Shown here piece after piece: positions 1 through 7,923 of a stretch of DNA of 64,000 nt (positions within the stretch are counted from its first letter, which is position 1; the number at the start of each line of letters is the position of its first letter). The stretch lies in the NCBI RefSeq assembly GCF_900115115.1, contig NZ_FOVI01000013.1, forward strand, positions 1 through 64,000. Direction: 5' to 3'. The notes beneath the pieces were generated by a model that was given only the letters and a program-made list of their open reading frames with translations, was not told the origin of the DNA and made no database searches. Source of the DNA: Paenimyroides ummariense. GTDB lineage: Bacteria; Bacteroidota; Bacteroidia; Flavobacteriales; Flavobacteriaceae. The translations under genes were made by a program, and so were the position numbers.

Positions 1-1748
1 AGTACTTTTCTGTAATCTCCTTTTACGTATTCGTAGAAACCGTTGAAAGAAGGAAGTAACTGATGTTGTTTGATACAGTCTATGTATCCGCTTACTGCAT
101 TGGACAAGGCTACTTCTTCTGAACGGGTCGGTGGTTCGTCGTCGCGCTTCCACAGGGTCAGTATCAGTGTTTTGATGCTCTCCCGTTTTTCGATGTCGAA
201 CACACCATCGTCGGTGTAAAAGGGGTTAAAAGCAATGGGATTGTCTTCGGTGTAGGTGAAATACACTCCGTCTTCGCCTTTGGTTTTTCCTTTGATGAGT
301 TCACATAATCCCTGATAGGAATTACCCGTATCAACTAATAGTACGTGCGCTCCCTGCTCGTAATACTGCCGTACCATATGGTTAGTGAAAAAAGATTTAC
401 CGCTACCGGATGGACCTAATATGAACTTGTTCCTATTGGTAATGATCCCACGTTTCATTGGCAAATCCGATATATCCAAATGGATTGGTTTTCCTGTAAG
501 GCGGTCAGCCATTTTAATACCGAAGGGAGAAGGTGAATTGTGGTAGTTCGTCTCCTCAGTAAAAAAACACAATGCGGGTTCGATGAACGTGTAAAAGCTT
601 TCTTCACTTGGAAAATCACCTGCATTGCCCGGCATTGCTGCCCAATACAAGGTTGCGGTGTCGGTAGTGTTTTGCCTTGGTTTGCATTCCATCAGTGCCA
701 GGGCACTACCGCAATCGTTTTTCAGCTGCTTTAACTCTGAAGGGTCTTCTGACCATGCCATTACATTGAAATGTGCCCGAACAGACGACAACCCGAAACT
801 ATGAGCTTCATTCAGGTACTTTTCAATCCATTCCTTATTGATCTGGTTCGCTCTGCTGTATCTCGCCAGTGAATGCATATTTCGTGCGGATTTCTCGAAT
901 TTCTGCAGGTTGTCTTCACTGTTGTCCAAGAACAAGTATTGGTTGTAAATGTGGTTGCAGTTGAGTAGTAATCCTACAGGAGCTGCGAAAGATAATCGGC
1001 AGTCACTTCGGTCGGTTGAAAGTTTCTCAAAACGGGTATCTGCTGCTACGGTTGCTGGCAGATCATCGGTATCTGAAAGGGTGTGAAGAGCCAATCTTTT
1101 GTTTCCGATGCGTACTTCCTCTGTTCCCAATGCAATATCCTGCATCGGCATTCCAGGTTCTTTTGAAAGAGTGAGGTACTGTTCCAATAGCCCTTGTTTT
1201 TGATCGGTTCCAATAAGGTCTTCTTCAGTAAGTCTGTCCAGACCTATAAAACCGCTGTCGTTTACAATGCGCTCAAACTGTGCAACTGCTTCCATAAAAC
1301 GACTGATGTTTTCCCTGTTTCGGATTTCTTTCGGAATCAGCGTGCCTTTGCATAGTGATGAAAAGTTGCTTTCTGTCCGCATACGTTCTTTGGTTGTTTT
1401 TGTCAGAAACAGATAACAGTAATGGTTCAAAAACGGTCGTTCGTTGAAATGCTGTTGGTAAGACCGAGCTAAAAATGTCTGATCTTCTTTAGTTAAATCC
1501 GGGCTGTATTTTTCCTTTATGTACCAGTCCTGTTTATGAATGATGGTATAGTCAGGAAGCGTTTTTATCGCCTTATGCCATGCGGAATGAATGGCTTCGT
1601 ATTCGGCGGAAGCGACTGTGAACAGCTCGGGCAAGCGTACTTTAAAACAAACCGTAATATCCGCTTCTTTTGAAATGATGCAGTTGTTTTCAACTGCCAG
1701 CAGTGGAAACTTGTTTTCCAAAGTCGTTGTTTTTGCTGTATTTCTCAT
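1..1748 (-). CDS. traG: TraG-family conjugative ATPase (VirB4-like), partial
   Basis: Open reading frame starting at ATG 1748 and still open at the window edge, so the C-terminus is missing (about 582 residues visible). It encodes the conjugative-transposon TraG ATPase, the VirB4-like motor that powers assembly of the mating-pore type IV secretion system at the inner membrane. A Walker A motif, GPSGSGKS followed by FFTN, lies at about 384-420 (roughly residues 444-451). The Walker B and C-terminal lobe would lie outside or at the very edge. The ATG overlaps the stop of traF by four bases, indicating translational coupling. Order traE-traF-traG matches CTnDOT-like elements. Family assignment is from recognised sequence pattern and context; function is inferred from the family. 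Confidence 0.93.
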   Translation of the reverse strand, partial: MRNTAKTTTLENKFPLLAVENNCIISKEADITVCFKVRLPELFTVASAEYEAIHSAWHKAIKTLPDYTIIHKQDWYIKEKYSPDLTKEDQTFLARSYQQHFNERPFLNHYCYLFLTKTTKERMRTESNFSSLCKGTLIPKEIRNRENISRFMEAVAQFERIVNDSGFIGLDRLTEEDLIGTDQKQGLLEQYLTLSKEPGMPMQDIALGTEEVRIGNKRLALHTLSDTDDLPATVAADTRFEKLSTDRSDCRLSFAAPVGLLLNCNHIYNQYLFLDNSEDNLQKFEKSARNMHSLARYSRANQINKEWIEKYLNEAHSFGLSSVRAHFNVMAWSEDPSELKQLKNDCGSALALMECKPRQNTTDTATLYWAAMPGNAGDFPSEESFYTFIEPALCFFTEETNYHNSPSPFGIKMADRLTGKPIHLDISDLPMKRGIITNRNKFILGPSGSGKSFFTNHMVRQYYEQGAHVLLVDTGNSYQGLCELIKGKTKGEDGVYFTYTEDNPIAFNPFYTDDGVFDIEKRESIKTLILTLWKRDDEPPTRSEEVALSNAVSGYIDCIKQHQLLPSFNGFYEYVKGDYRKV

Positions 1749-2074
1749 TTGACAGTTTGTTTAGTGTTGTTCTTCAGATAGCGGTGTACCGGTTTCCTGC
1801 AGATGATGTACTTGGGATGTCTTTTGTTCGCTGCGATCTTCATCAGCCCGTGTTCTCCATACTTTCGGTTTAAAGAGAATGTCTGCCATACGATGAGCGA
1901 TGCACTGCCAGTTCCCAAGACAATGCAGATAAAGGAGTTTACACCAATCATGTACATGATCATTACAAGAATGAGCATACCGAGCAATCCCCCTGCAAAG
2001 ATGAAGAGGTACTGTGCTTTGAGTCCTTTAAACTCTACCGTCCTGCCAATACCTTTATTGATGTTGTAGTTCAT
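1745..2074 (-). CDS. traF: Conjugative transposon protein TraF (DUF4133)
   Basis: Small two-helix inner-membrane protein of about 109 residues, the VirB3-like component of Bacteroidota mating pores. I chose ATG 2074 (MNYNINKGIGRTVEFKGLK) because this is the conserved N-terminus of the DUF4133 family. A longer frame back to 2137 would read through the traE stop region without similarity. Two adjacent hydrophobic segments follow the basic N-terminus. It starts 11 bases after the traE stop and its own stop overlaps the traG start, so traE-F-G form one translational unit. Confidence 0.9.
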   Translation of the reverse strand: MNYNINKGIGRTVEFKGLKAQYLFIFAGGLLGMLILVMIMYMIGVNSFICIVLGTGSASLIVWQTFSLNRKYGEHGLMKIAANKRHPKYIICRKPVHRYLKNNTKQTVK

Positions 2075-2085
2075 AAGGCATTTGA

Positions 2086-2388
2086 TTAAAGGAAGAAGGA
2101 GCGTAGGATGGTTGCAGCAACGATTAAGAAGATACACGCACCAAACCAGCTGGCTGCTGTTTTGCTTGTATCCGGATCTCCGGAGCTGAATTTGTTGTAG
2201 ACTTTTACGCCACCGATTAGTCCTACTACGGCACCGATGGCATAAATAAGTTGTGTGGCTGGATCAAAATAGGAGGTAACCATCTGGGTTGCTTCATTGA
2301 TTCCTGCGTTTCCGTTTCCTTGAGCGGATGCCGTAATTGCTGATAGCATTACTACTGCTGTAAACAGCATTTTTCTTTGTTTTTCCAT
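2086..2388 (-). CDS. traE: Conjugative transposon protein TraE (DUF4134)
   Basis: 100-residue protein with a Sec signal peptide ending near ITASAQ and two hydrophobic helices (about residues 45-65 and 80-98). This is the DUF4134/TraE family, the VirB2-like pilin or pore subunit of Bacteroidota conjugative elements. It is the first gene of the traE-F-G unit. The expected upstream gene in canonical elements would be the traA-D group, here displaced by the plus-strand pair at 2697-4257. Confidence 0.9.
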   Translation of the reverse strand: MEKQRKMLFTAVVMLSAITASAQGNGNAGINEATQMVTSYFDPATQLIYAIGAVVGLIGGVKVYNKFSSGDPDTSKTAASWFGACIFLIVAATILRSFFL

Positions 2389-2696
2389 AATTGTAAGTAT
2401 TATTTGTTATGTTATCCCACACGTTGCGGGCTTTGGGAACAAATGTCTTAAGGAAGGAGTGTTTGTTTTTTGAAATGGAAGTGTGGGGCAGAAGTTGGAA
2501 GGTTGTTTCTTAAATTAACTATTCATTTTTTTAGTAATTCTTAGATACTTGAGATTTCCCAATATTCATTATTATCAGGTAATCTCTCAACACCGTCAGT
2601 GATACGTCTCCTTTAATAAGCCTTCCATATAATTCACTTGTTTTTTAAAGATATTATTGTTATTTTTAAGGATATTAACCTTTAATACAATATATT
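2389..2696. other. Intergenic region between divergent traE and lipoprotein gene
   Basis: About 300 bases separating traE (leftward) from the lipoprotein gene (rightward). It must hold promoters for both, but I see no perfect TAnnTTTG box. No reading frame or strong repeat is visible. Sequence composition drops from moderate GC near traE to very AT-rich near 2640, which fits an insertion boundary. Confidence 0.4.
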
Positions 2697-3509
2697 ATGA
2701 AGAAACTGTTATCTATTATCATGCTATTTATTGGTATCACATCCTGTACTACAGAAAATGATATCGGTACGAATCAAGAAGGACAAAGGCAAAAGGACCT
2801 AAAATCCCGAGACGGTATAAATTATGGTGAAATGCATAATGATATTCTAGAAATTTATTATGCCGATTATGACTATAATTCTAATGATGTATCTTTAATG
2901 GAAAATGCAGTAGAAGAATATCTAATAGAAAATGAGTCAACTGTAACTTTCAATGACGTCAAATCATCTAACTCGGTATTATATTATTACAGCCAAAAGT
3001 TATATGCGACTGCAGGTAATGTTAATGACATAAAAAATTTGTTTAAAGAAATTAATGAAGAAGGACTAAGTACGCAAAAGGCTTACGACTATTCGTTAGA
3101 ACTACTAGAAATTTTTGAACTATATGAAGGTGATGTAGTTACTTTTACTGAAAAATTGAATATCTATCGAATAAAAGTAAATTCAGATAGTTCAATTGAT
3201 GGAAACCTTAAGAATAATTTGTTGAAGGCTGTAGAAATAGGGGAGTATTCGCATATGTATTGGTATGAAATTGTAGGAATTGATGCGAATTTGGATTCGA
3301 ACTCAGCTAATGCAGCTAATTACGGTGGAAAGGTTGATACACGGAGAATTGCAGTGATAGCAGGTGGAGATGTTGCTGGAGCTTTAACGGGTATTCAAAG
3401 TGGATTGGTTGGATATGCTTCGTTAGTATTTGGTCCTTGGGGAGGAGCGATTGCAATGGCAGGTACTGCTGCGGTTGGTTCTTTAAACGCTGCAAGAGTA
3501 TTAAGATAG
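2697..3509 (+). CDS. Lipoprotein with glycine-rich hydrophobic C-terminus
   Basis: 270-residue predicted lipoprotein: signal peptide with lipobox ending in TSC at Cys17, then a largely acidic helical body, then a distinctive final segment (about residues 222-268) rich in Gly and Ala with repeated small-residue spacing (for example GGDVAGALTG and WGGAIAMAGTAA). Such a C-terminus resembles class II bacteriocin-like or membrane-inserting segments; this is a visual resemblance, not a family match. A motif GEMHND near residue 43 is echoed by GELHNQ in the decayed gene at 23906, so the two are likely related. It forms a plus-strand pair with the membrane protein 40 bases downstream and is inserted inside the leftward tra operon. 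No known function recognised. Confidence 0.75.
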   Translation: MKKLLSIIMLFIGITSCTTENDIGTNQEGQRQKDLKSRDGINYGEMHNDILEIYYADYDYNSNDVSLMENAVEEYLIENESTVTFNDVKSSNSVLYYYSQKLYATAGNVNDIKNLFKEINEEGLSTQKAYDYSLELLEIFELYEGDVVTFTEKLNIYRIKVNSDSSIDGNLKNNLLKAVEIGEYSHMYWYEIVGIDANLDSNSANAANYGGKVDTRRIAVIAGGDVAGALTGIQSGLVGYASLVFGPWGGAIAMAGTAAVGSLNAARVLR

Positions 3510-3549
3510 TTTTAATAAATGAATGTAAATATAATTTAAATTACTTATT

Positions 3550-4257
3550 ATGATTTTAAATGTAAAAGCTAGTTTTGTATATGGTTGGTTTTCTTTTAGA
3601 AATATAAGTATTTACGCAGATAATATATTATGTGGTAGTATCACTGGAACTGGTAAAAATGTAATTGAAATCCCGCATAATACTAAAGTAATTAAATTTG
3701 AATTAGGTAAAATTTACCCTTACACAACAACAGTTTATTTAAAACCTGAAGATTATGATTTAAATGAGGTCTTTGTAGGGTTATCACTAAATCATAGGGG
3801 AATAGCTCTCGCATTATACGATAGTCTGAAAACTAACTATTTAAAGAGCACAAAACTGTCCGAACAAGATTATATGCTTTTTGGCAAAAACGTAGATGAT
3901 GAACAGTTAATCGAACTAAAGAATTATAAAACATCAATTTTAATGTTGCTTATTTCATTACTTATTCTGGTGTTTTCGGTCGTTCAGCAAAATAATGATT
4001 TAAGTCCTTTCGCATTTCTTATTGGTCTTTCTTCTCTCGTTACATCTTTAGTGTATTTTAGGGAAAGAAAAGTGGTAAAGAGTAATTACATGGTCAGAAT
4101 TATTGCCAGTGTATTGCTCTTTATATTGGCGGTCTGTTTTTTGGAGAACAGTTACATGTACTTGAATTGGATTATTTTATTGTTTACTGCTCTCTTAGTA
4201 ATGTTCTTTATTGAGAATTTAAAAGATAACAATAAGACAAACATAAAAGAAGCTTAA
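3550..4257 (+). CDS. Membrane protein with N-terminal soluble domain and four C-terminal helices
   Basis: 235 residues: a soluble N-terminal part (about 1-125), then four hydrophobic segments (about 128-145, 152-168, 182-197 and 204-221) and a Lys/Asn-rich tail. I recognise no family. It lies 40 bases after the lipoprotein gene on the same strand and ends inside a terminator hairpin, so the two probably form a bicistronic unit. One speculation is that the membrane protein protects against or partners the glycine-rich lipoprotein, but nothing in the sequence proves this. Confidence 0.7.
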   Translation: MILNVKASFVYGWFSFRNISIYADNILCGSITGTGKNVIEIPHNTKVIKFELGKIYPYTTTVYLKPEDYDLNEVFVGLSLNHRGIALALYDSLKTNYLKSTKLSEQDYMLFGKNVDDEQLIELKNYKTSILMLLISLLILVFSVVQQNNDLSPFAFLIGLSSLVTSLVYFRERKVVKSNYMVRIIASVLLFILAVCFLENSYMYLNWIILLFTALLVMFFIENLKDNNKTNIKEA

Positions 4258-4274
4258 CGGCTTCTTTTGTTTTA
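4245..4274 (+). terminator. Intrinsic terminator of the lipoprotein/membrane-protein pair
   Basis: Inverted repeat AAAAGAAGC (4245-4253) and GCTTCTTTT (4260-4268) with a 6-base loop and a following T-rich stretch. The stop codon of the membrane protein (4255-4257) sits in the loop. Confidence 0.75.
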
Positions 4275-4286
4275 ATATAAGTCTTG

Positions 4287-4376
4287 ATGTATTTAAAATA
4301 AATGTGTTTAAAATAAATGTGTTTAAAATAAATGTGTTTAAAATAAATGTGTTTAAAATAAATGTGTTTAAAATTA
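4287..4376. repeat. Six-copy 15-bp tandem repeat
   Basis: Six head-to-tail copies of ATGTGTTTAAAATAA, with one variation in the first copy (A for G) and one in the last copy (final bases). Each unit contains TTTAAA. It lies between the terminator of the plus-strand pair and the 3' end of the leftward gene ending at 4400. Near-identity of the units indicates recent slippage expansion. Confidence 0.95.
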
Positions 4377-4399
4377 ATAAGTATTAAGTGTTTAGATCT

Positions 4400-4912
4400 T
4401 TATATTTTTGATTTCAAAATTGGTTTATTCTTTTCAGATTTTTTTAGTTTATCTATATTTTCCGTAATTTGTTGAGTTATATAGATATCTTCCCATTTCC
4501 CGTATTTAGATTTGAAACCCATTTGTAAACCTGATTTTTCTATTCCATTTTTTAAATCGTATCCGTGCTGTCTCTTCCAGCCGACCGGATCTAATTTATG
4601 CACATTAGGTATTTTGAGAACAATAAGGTCTTTAGGAATTTCAGTGATGGTCTCGTAGTCTATTTTGCCAAGTTCTTTCTTCTTTGGATCATAGGGAGTA
4701 ATGTATAGCTCCTTCTCATCATTCAAATAATCCTTAATTTCTGAAAAGACGATTCCCTTGGATAAGAAGTCGTCCTTTGGTCTTAATTTATCCATTCTAA
4801 TATCAACGTAGAATGTATGACCATGTATTTCTATTGTAGGTAATATTCCCTTGTTAACACGCATGTCAAACGCCTCGTCAAGTATTTCAGAGCCTGTTTT
4901 TTTACTTTTCAT
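4400..4912 (-). CDS. Unknown protein of the tra operon
   Basis: 170 residues, no signal peptide or membrane helix, mixed charge with a Lys-rich C-terminus. I do not recognise a family. It follows the TraD-like gene with a 31-base gap and is co-directional with traA-C-D, so it is probably part of the conjugative operon or a cargo gene appended to it. Confidence 0.65.
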   Translation of the reverse strand: MKSKKTGSEILDEAFDMRVNKGILPTIEIHGHTFYVDIRMDKLRPKDDFLSKGIVFSEIKDYLNDEKELYITPYDPKKKELGKIDYETITEIPKDLIVLKIPNVHKLDPVGWKRQHGYDLKNGIEKSGLQMGFKSKYGKWEDIYITQQITENIDKLKKSEKNKPILKSKI

Positions 4913-4943
4913 GTAGGTCTGGTTAATGTTAGTCTTGAGAATA

Positions 4944-5585
4944 TTAAATGAATTCCCCTATATCAAAATCCGTTAAATCGTTTTTCTGTATTGTAGTAGG
5001 ATTGCTGTTCGAATCTGACATAAGGCAATTGTTTAATAGTTTTGCGATTTTAGTAGATACACCTTCAATAGAGTTTTCCAACAAACTGAATAATTCTGTT
5101 CCCTGTAACCGTTGAACAATATCAACGGCTTTATCTTTTTGGTCTTGATTTAAATGCTCATTTTGAAGGAAGTTATTTACAGTTCCTAATTCTTCAAAAG
5201 TAACTCCCTGTGCAAAGCCGTTATCAGTACGAGAGATATGGTATTGATACCATTCTTCCTCTTCTTCCTCCAAATTCGGACGGTTTGTAAAAGCTTTATC
5301 CAGTTCTTCTTTTGGGATCTGACGGTATAATGTTTCGTTTTCATCATATTCGATGTCTAAATCTTCTGGATTTACTTCGGAGGTATTCTTGAATAGCTCA
5401 ATTTCTGTAGTTTTTTCAGATGATGAAATTAATGGCTGAGATTTTGGCTGCCCCATGATATCGGGGAGATTAGGATTTGCTTTTGGTATTCTTGATGGTT
5501 TGTTTGCTTTTTTATTTAGAAAGCCTCTGTCTTGCAATAATAGTATAACTAATAATATCAGGCTTAGGATGATGATTTTTTCCAT
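4944..5585 (-). CDS. TraD-like conjugal transfer protein
   Basis: 213 residues with one N-terminal hydrophobic helix (about residues 4-20), a Pro- and Ser-rich linker, an acidic segment with a Glu run near residue 105, and a helical C-terminal region. Position directly after the DUF3408 gene (3-base gap) and before traE matches the gene called traD in flavobacterial CTnDOT-like elements. Sequence-level similarity is weakly conserved in this family, so the assignment leans on synteny. Confidence 0.6.
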   Translation of the reverse strand: MEKIIILSLILLVILLLQDRGFLNKKANKPSRIPKANPNLPDIMGQPKSQPLISSSEKTTEIELFKNTSEVNPEDLDIEYDENETLYRQIPKEELDKAFTNRPNLEEEEEEWYQYHISRTDNGFAQGVTFEELGTVNNFLQNEHLNQDQKDKAVDIVQRLQGTELFSLLENSIEGVSTKIAKLLNNCLMSDSNSNPTTIQKNDLTDFDIGEFI

Positions 5586-5588
5586 AGT

Positions 5589-5999
5589 TTAGATGATTGG
5601 TTTGAAATGCTGATTGAAGTAGTCTGTAATCTCATCTCCGAATTCTTTGAAATGATGCTCTAGTATGTTGTCAATGTACGAATAAAGCGTTGTTTTTTCT
5701 TCTTTTGTAAGTTGTACCATGCGGATAAGCCTTTCGTGATATTCTGGTCGTATATATACAACCTTTCCATTTCTACCGGAATGATAACTGTTGACCAAAA
5801 AGGTTTCCTCGTAGTTGACTTTTTTTGAAAAATTGGATTTAGGTTTTTCTTGTTGTTGACGCTTAATTTGGTTTTTCTTTTCGGTTTTTGAATTATCTTT
5901 TGGTTCAGAAATATTTTCATCCCCACTTATGACGTTCATAAGATAATCTTCGTCAATATTAGGCTTTTTAAAATCACTGTTTTTGTTTTCTGTGTTCAT
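5589..5999 (-). CDS. traC: DUF3408 conjugal transfer protein (TraC-like)
   Basis: 136 residues: a low-complexity Lys/Gln/Asn-rich N-terminal half and a conserved C-terminal domain (about residues 65-130) containing VVYIRPEYHERL, typical of DUF3408, a ribbon-helix-helix-like domain found next to ParA homologues in Bacteroidota conjugative transposons. It lies 8 bases after traA. It probably acts as a DNA-binding partner of the ParA-like protein; that role is inferred. Confidence 0.8.
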   Translation of the reverse strand: MNTENKNSDFKKPNIDEDYLMNVISGDENISEPKDNSKTEKKNQIKRQQQEKPKSNFSKKVNYEETFLVNSYHSGRNGKVVYIRPEYHERLIRMVQLTKEEKTTLYSYIDNILEHHFKEFGDEITDYFNQHFKPII

Positions 6000-6007
6000 A
6001 ATCTTAT

Positions 6008-6775
6008 TTATAAATGGGTTATTTTTAAGAATTCTTCGATGAACTGATCCATTCTGGTGGCTTTCAGTAATGGTATTTCCGCTGGGAGCAGACTTGATCT
6101 AAATATGTAATTTTCCGTACCGTCTGTTTCTTTTCTAAAACGTTTGCTGTCCATAATCCTTGTTTCCATCAATGGTAGTTTAAGTTCTGTAATTACTTTT
6201 TGATAGGCTTCGTAGAGTTCGGTTTTTTCCCTACCATCTACCTGATTCCAGAATAACCATAACTCTTGATCTTTATTTCCTTCTATTGTTTTAGGTAGAT
6301 CCAAAAATGCTTTGCTGAATCCCAGCGAACTTTCTACTACCTGTCGGTCGGCAGTGATGGGTGAAAAGATGTAGTCCATCATTTTTAAGGTAGTAAGCAC
6401 ACCTGTGGTATTTGCAGTTCCTGGAAGATCAAAGAAGATTACATCGGGAACAACAACTGATTTCTCCTCATATTCTGCTGCTTTTTCCAAGGCATGCTCG
6501 GCCTTTATCTTAATGATAGGATATGCCTTTTTGTTGATTGTCTGAAACTGCTTCATGGCTGCTTTCTTGTGATATTCGTTCTTCATGATATTGTTTTTGT
6601 CCCGTTCCCGCATATTGGTCAGACTGTGCTGGGGAAAGTCGCAGTCGATGACAACGACATTGTAACCTAAACGGTAATGAAGTACACTTGCTACCAATGT
6701 TGTTAGGGTAGATTTTCCGACACCTCCCTTTTGGGTTGAAAAACTGATTTTTAAAGGTTTTTTGTTTGTTTTCAT
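6008..6775 (-). CDS. traA: TraA, ParA-family ATPase
   Basis: 255-residue MinD/ParA ATPase. The deviant Walker A motif KGGVGKST is at residues 16-23, followed by a DCDFPQHS segment at about 44-51 (switch I/Walker A' region) and FFDLPG near 114 (Walker B-like). It is the first gene of the leftward tra operon in CTnDOT-type elements. It likely partitions or positions the element or its transfer complex together with the DUF3408 protein. The upstream region carries short direct repeats and hairpins. Confidence 0.92.
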   Translation of the reverse strand: MKTNKKPLKISFSTQKGGVGKSTLTTLVASVLHYRLGYNVVVIDCDFPQHSLTNMRERDKNNIMKNEYHKKAAMKQFQTINKKAYPIIKIKAEHALEKAAEYEEKSVVVPDVIFFDLPGTANTTGVLTTLKMMDYIFSPITADRQVVESSLGFSKAFLDLPKTIEGNKDQELWLFWNQVDGREKTELYEAYQKVITELKLPLMETRIMDSKRFRKETDGTENYIFRSSLLPAEIPLLKATRMDQFIEEFLKITHL

Positions 6776-6986
6776 ATTTTAAAAATTTAATGTTATATGC
6801 TTTGTTTGCTTTATATTTTGATTGCTTTGAATTTTAGTGTATTACCTTATTAGTATAGTGTTGCTTATATATATCCCTTAATTGGAATGTGTAAATTAAA
6901 ATTGCTGTAATTCAGTATCTCTTACTGTATTTCTTTAAATATCATTTTACCATTGTATCTCTTTGTATATAACAATATGTCTTACT

Positions 6987-7034
6987 GCTTTTACGCTTTT
7001 ACATTTTTATACTTTTAAAACTTTATGCTTTTAC
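6987..7034 (+). repeat. Three GCTTTTAC direct repeats
   Basis: Copies of GCTTTTAC at 6987-6994, 6995-7002 and 7027-7034 in the divergent traA/mob control region, just before a 13-bp-arm hairpin. They could be binding sites for the ParA/DUF3408 pair or for relaxosome proteins; this is inference. Confidence 0.6.
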
Positions 7035-7035
7035 A

Positions 7036-7416
7036 TTAAACTGCTTTTGTTTAAAAGCAGTTTAATTGTTTAATTCCTTCGAAATTTTACAGGTAACTGC
7101 AAAACCATACAGCAAATAAAGTGTATGGTTGAGCATAAATCTTGCGAGCGGCTTTATTTGGCTTTACCAGGCTTTCTTTGTTACTTATTCGGAAAACAGT
7201 GTTTTAATCTGGTAGGTTTTACTTTGTATTTGAAATTAAAAACCTAGATAATGCAAAACTTAAATGATAGATTTAAGATCAAAGGGAATCACACAAAGAT
7301 GTTTTTCCCTCTTACTTCCAATCCGTCCCGAAGGGCGGATTTTTGTGTTCGAAAGAACACGGCAAGTTGTGTTTTGAGCATCCCGAAAAGATTTTCGATG
7401 CGCAAAACAACTTGCC
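7036..7416. promoter_or_regulatory. oriT: Candidate oriT / relaxosome region with five hairpins
   Basis: Non-coding stretch between traA and mobA packed with inverted repeats: 7036-7065 (perfect arms TTAAACTGCTTTT), 7103-7130 (arms AACCATACA), 7321-7340 (ATCCG...CGGAT with a CGAA loop), 7345-7360 (arms GTGTTC) and 7361-7416 (arms beginning GGCAAGTTG and ending CAACTTGCC, continuing through TTTTG/CAAAA and GCATC/GATGC). The last three are GC-richer than the flanks and lie about 60-160 bases upstream of mobA. In this element type the transfer origin lies next to the mob genes. The nick site itself cannot be read from sequence alone. Confidence 0.65.
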
Positions 7417-7479
7417 CTTTGCAGGGGGCAGAAAAACCTCCGAAGTCTGTTTTTTTAGCGAATTTAGGGAGGATTGGTT

Positions 7480-7923
7480 ATGGAGGAGAACAATAAAAAA
7501 CAATTGAGAAAATCGGGTAGACCTTTGAAGAAGGACCCTGTGAAATTTCGATACACGGTTTCGTTTAATGAGGAAGAACATGCACGGTTTCTAGCCCTGT
7601 TCGATAGTTCGGAAATGAAGGTTAAAGCACATTTTATAACATCCTGCCTCTTTGAAAAGACGGTTAAAACCATTCAGATTGATAAAGGGACTGTAGATTT
7701 TTATATGCGGCTGACCTCTTTTCACAGCCAGTTCCGTTCGGTTGGTGTAAACTATAACCAGATTGTAAAGCTATTATACCGTCATTTTTCAGAAAAAAAA
7801 GCAGCAGCTTTTCTTTTTAAGCTGGAAAAACAGACGGTTGAATTGGCTGAACTGTGTAAGAAGGTTATTCAGATCAGTGAGGAATTTGATTTAAAATATT
7901 TGAAAAAAGAGAATGAGAAATGA
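7480..7923 (+). CDS. mobA: MobA relaxosome accessory protein
   Basis: About 147 residues, basic, with an N-terminal Arg/Lys-rich region and a helical body (MobC/BfmB-like fold expected). Matches the small accessory protein that precedes the relaxase in flavobacterial conjugative transposons and is thought to bind oriT. ATG 7480 is chosen over an in-frame TTG at 7474 because a GGGAGG stretch at 7467-7472 is well spaced for it. Its stop overlaps the relaxase start (ATGA). Confidence 0.85.
   Translation: MEENNKKQLRKSGRPLKKDPVKFRYTVSFNEEEHARFLALFDSSEMKVKAHFITSCLFEKTVKTIQIDKGTVDFYMRLTSFHSQFRSVGVNYNQIVKLLYRHFSEKKAAAFLFKLEKQTVELAELCKKVIQISEEFDLKYLKKENEK

Noticed and set aside
540-734. Plus-strand frames inside traG and traF (540-734, 1803-2069)
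   Set aside because: Antisense shadows of conserved conjugation genes.
4287-4376. Possible CRISPR array
   Set aside because: Units are contiguous 15-bp tandem copies without spacers and no cas genes are present.
6852-6859. Isolated AGTATAGT upstream of traA
   Set aside because: No second box 21 bp away and no -7 box at the right distance; not counted in the LytTR-type set. The same holds for 14125, 38668 and 53322.
7251-7496. Reading frames in the oriT-like region (both strands)
   Set aside because: They cross the hairpins, lack similarity and start signals, and overlap the mobA start.
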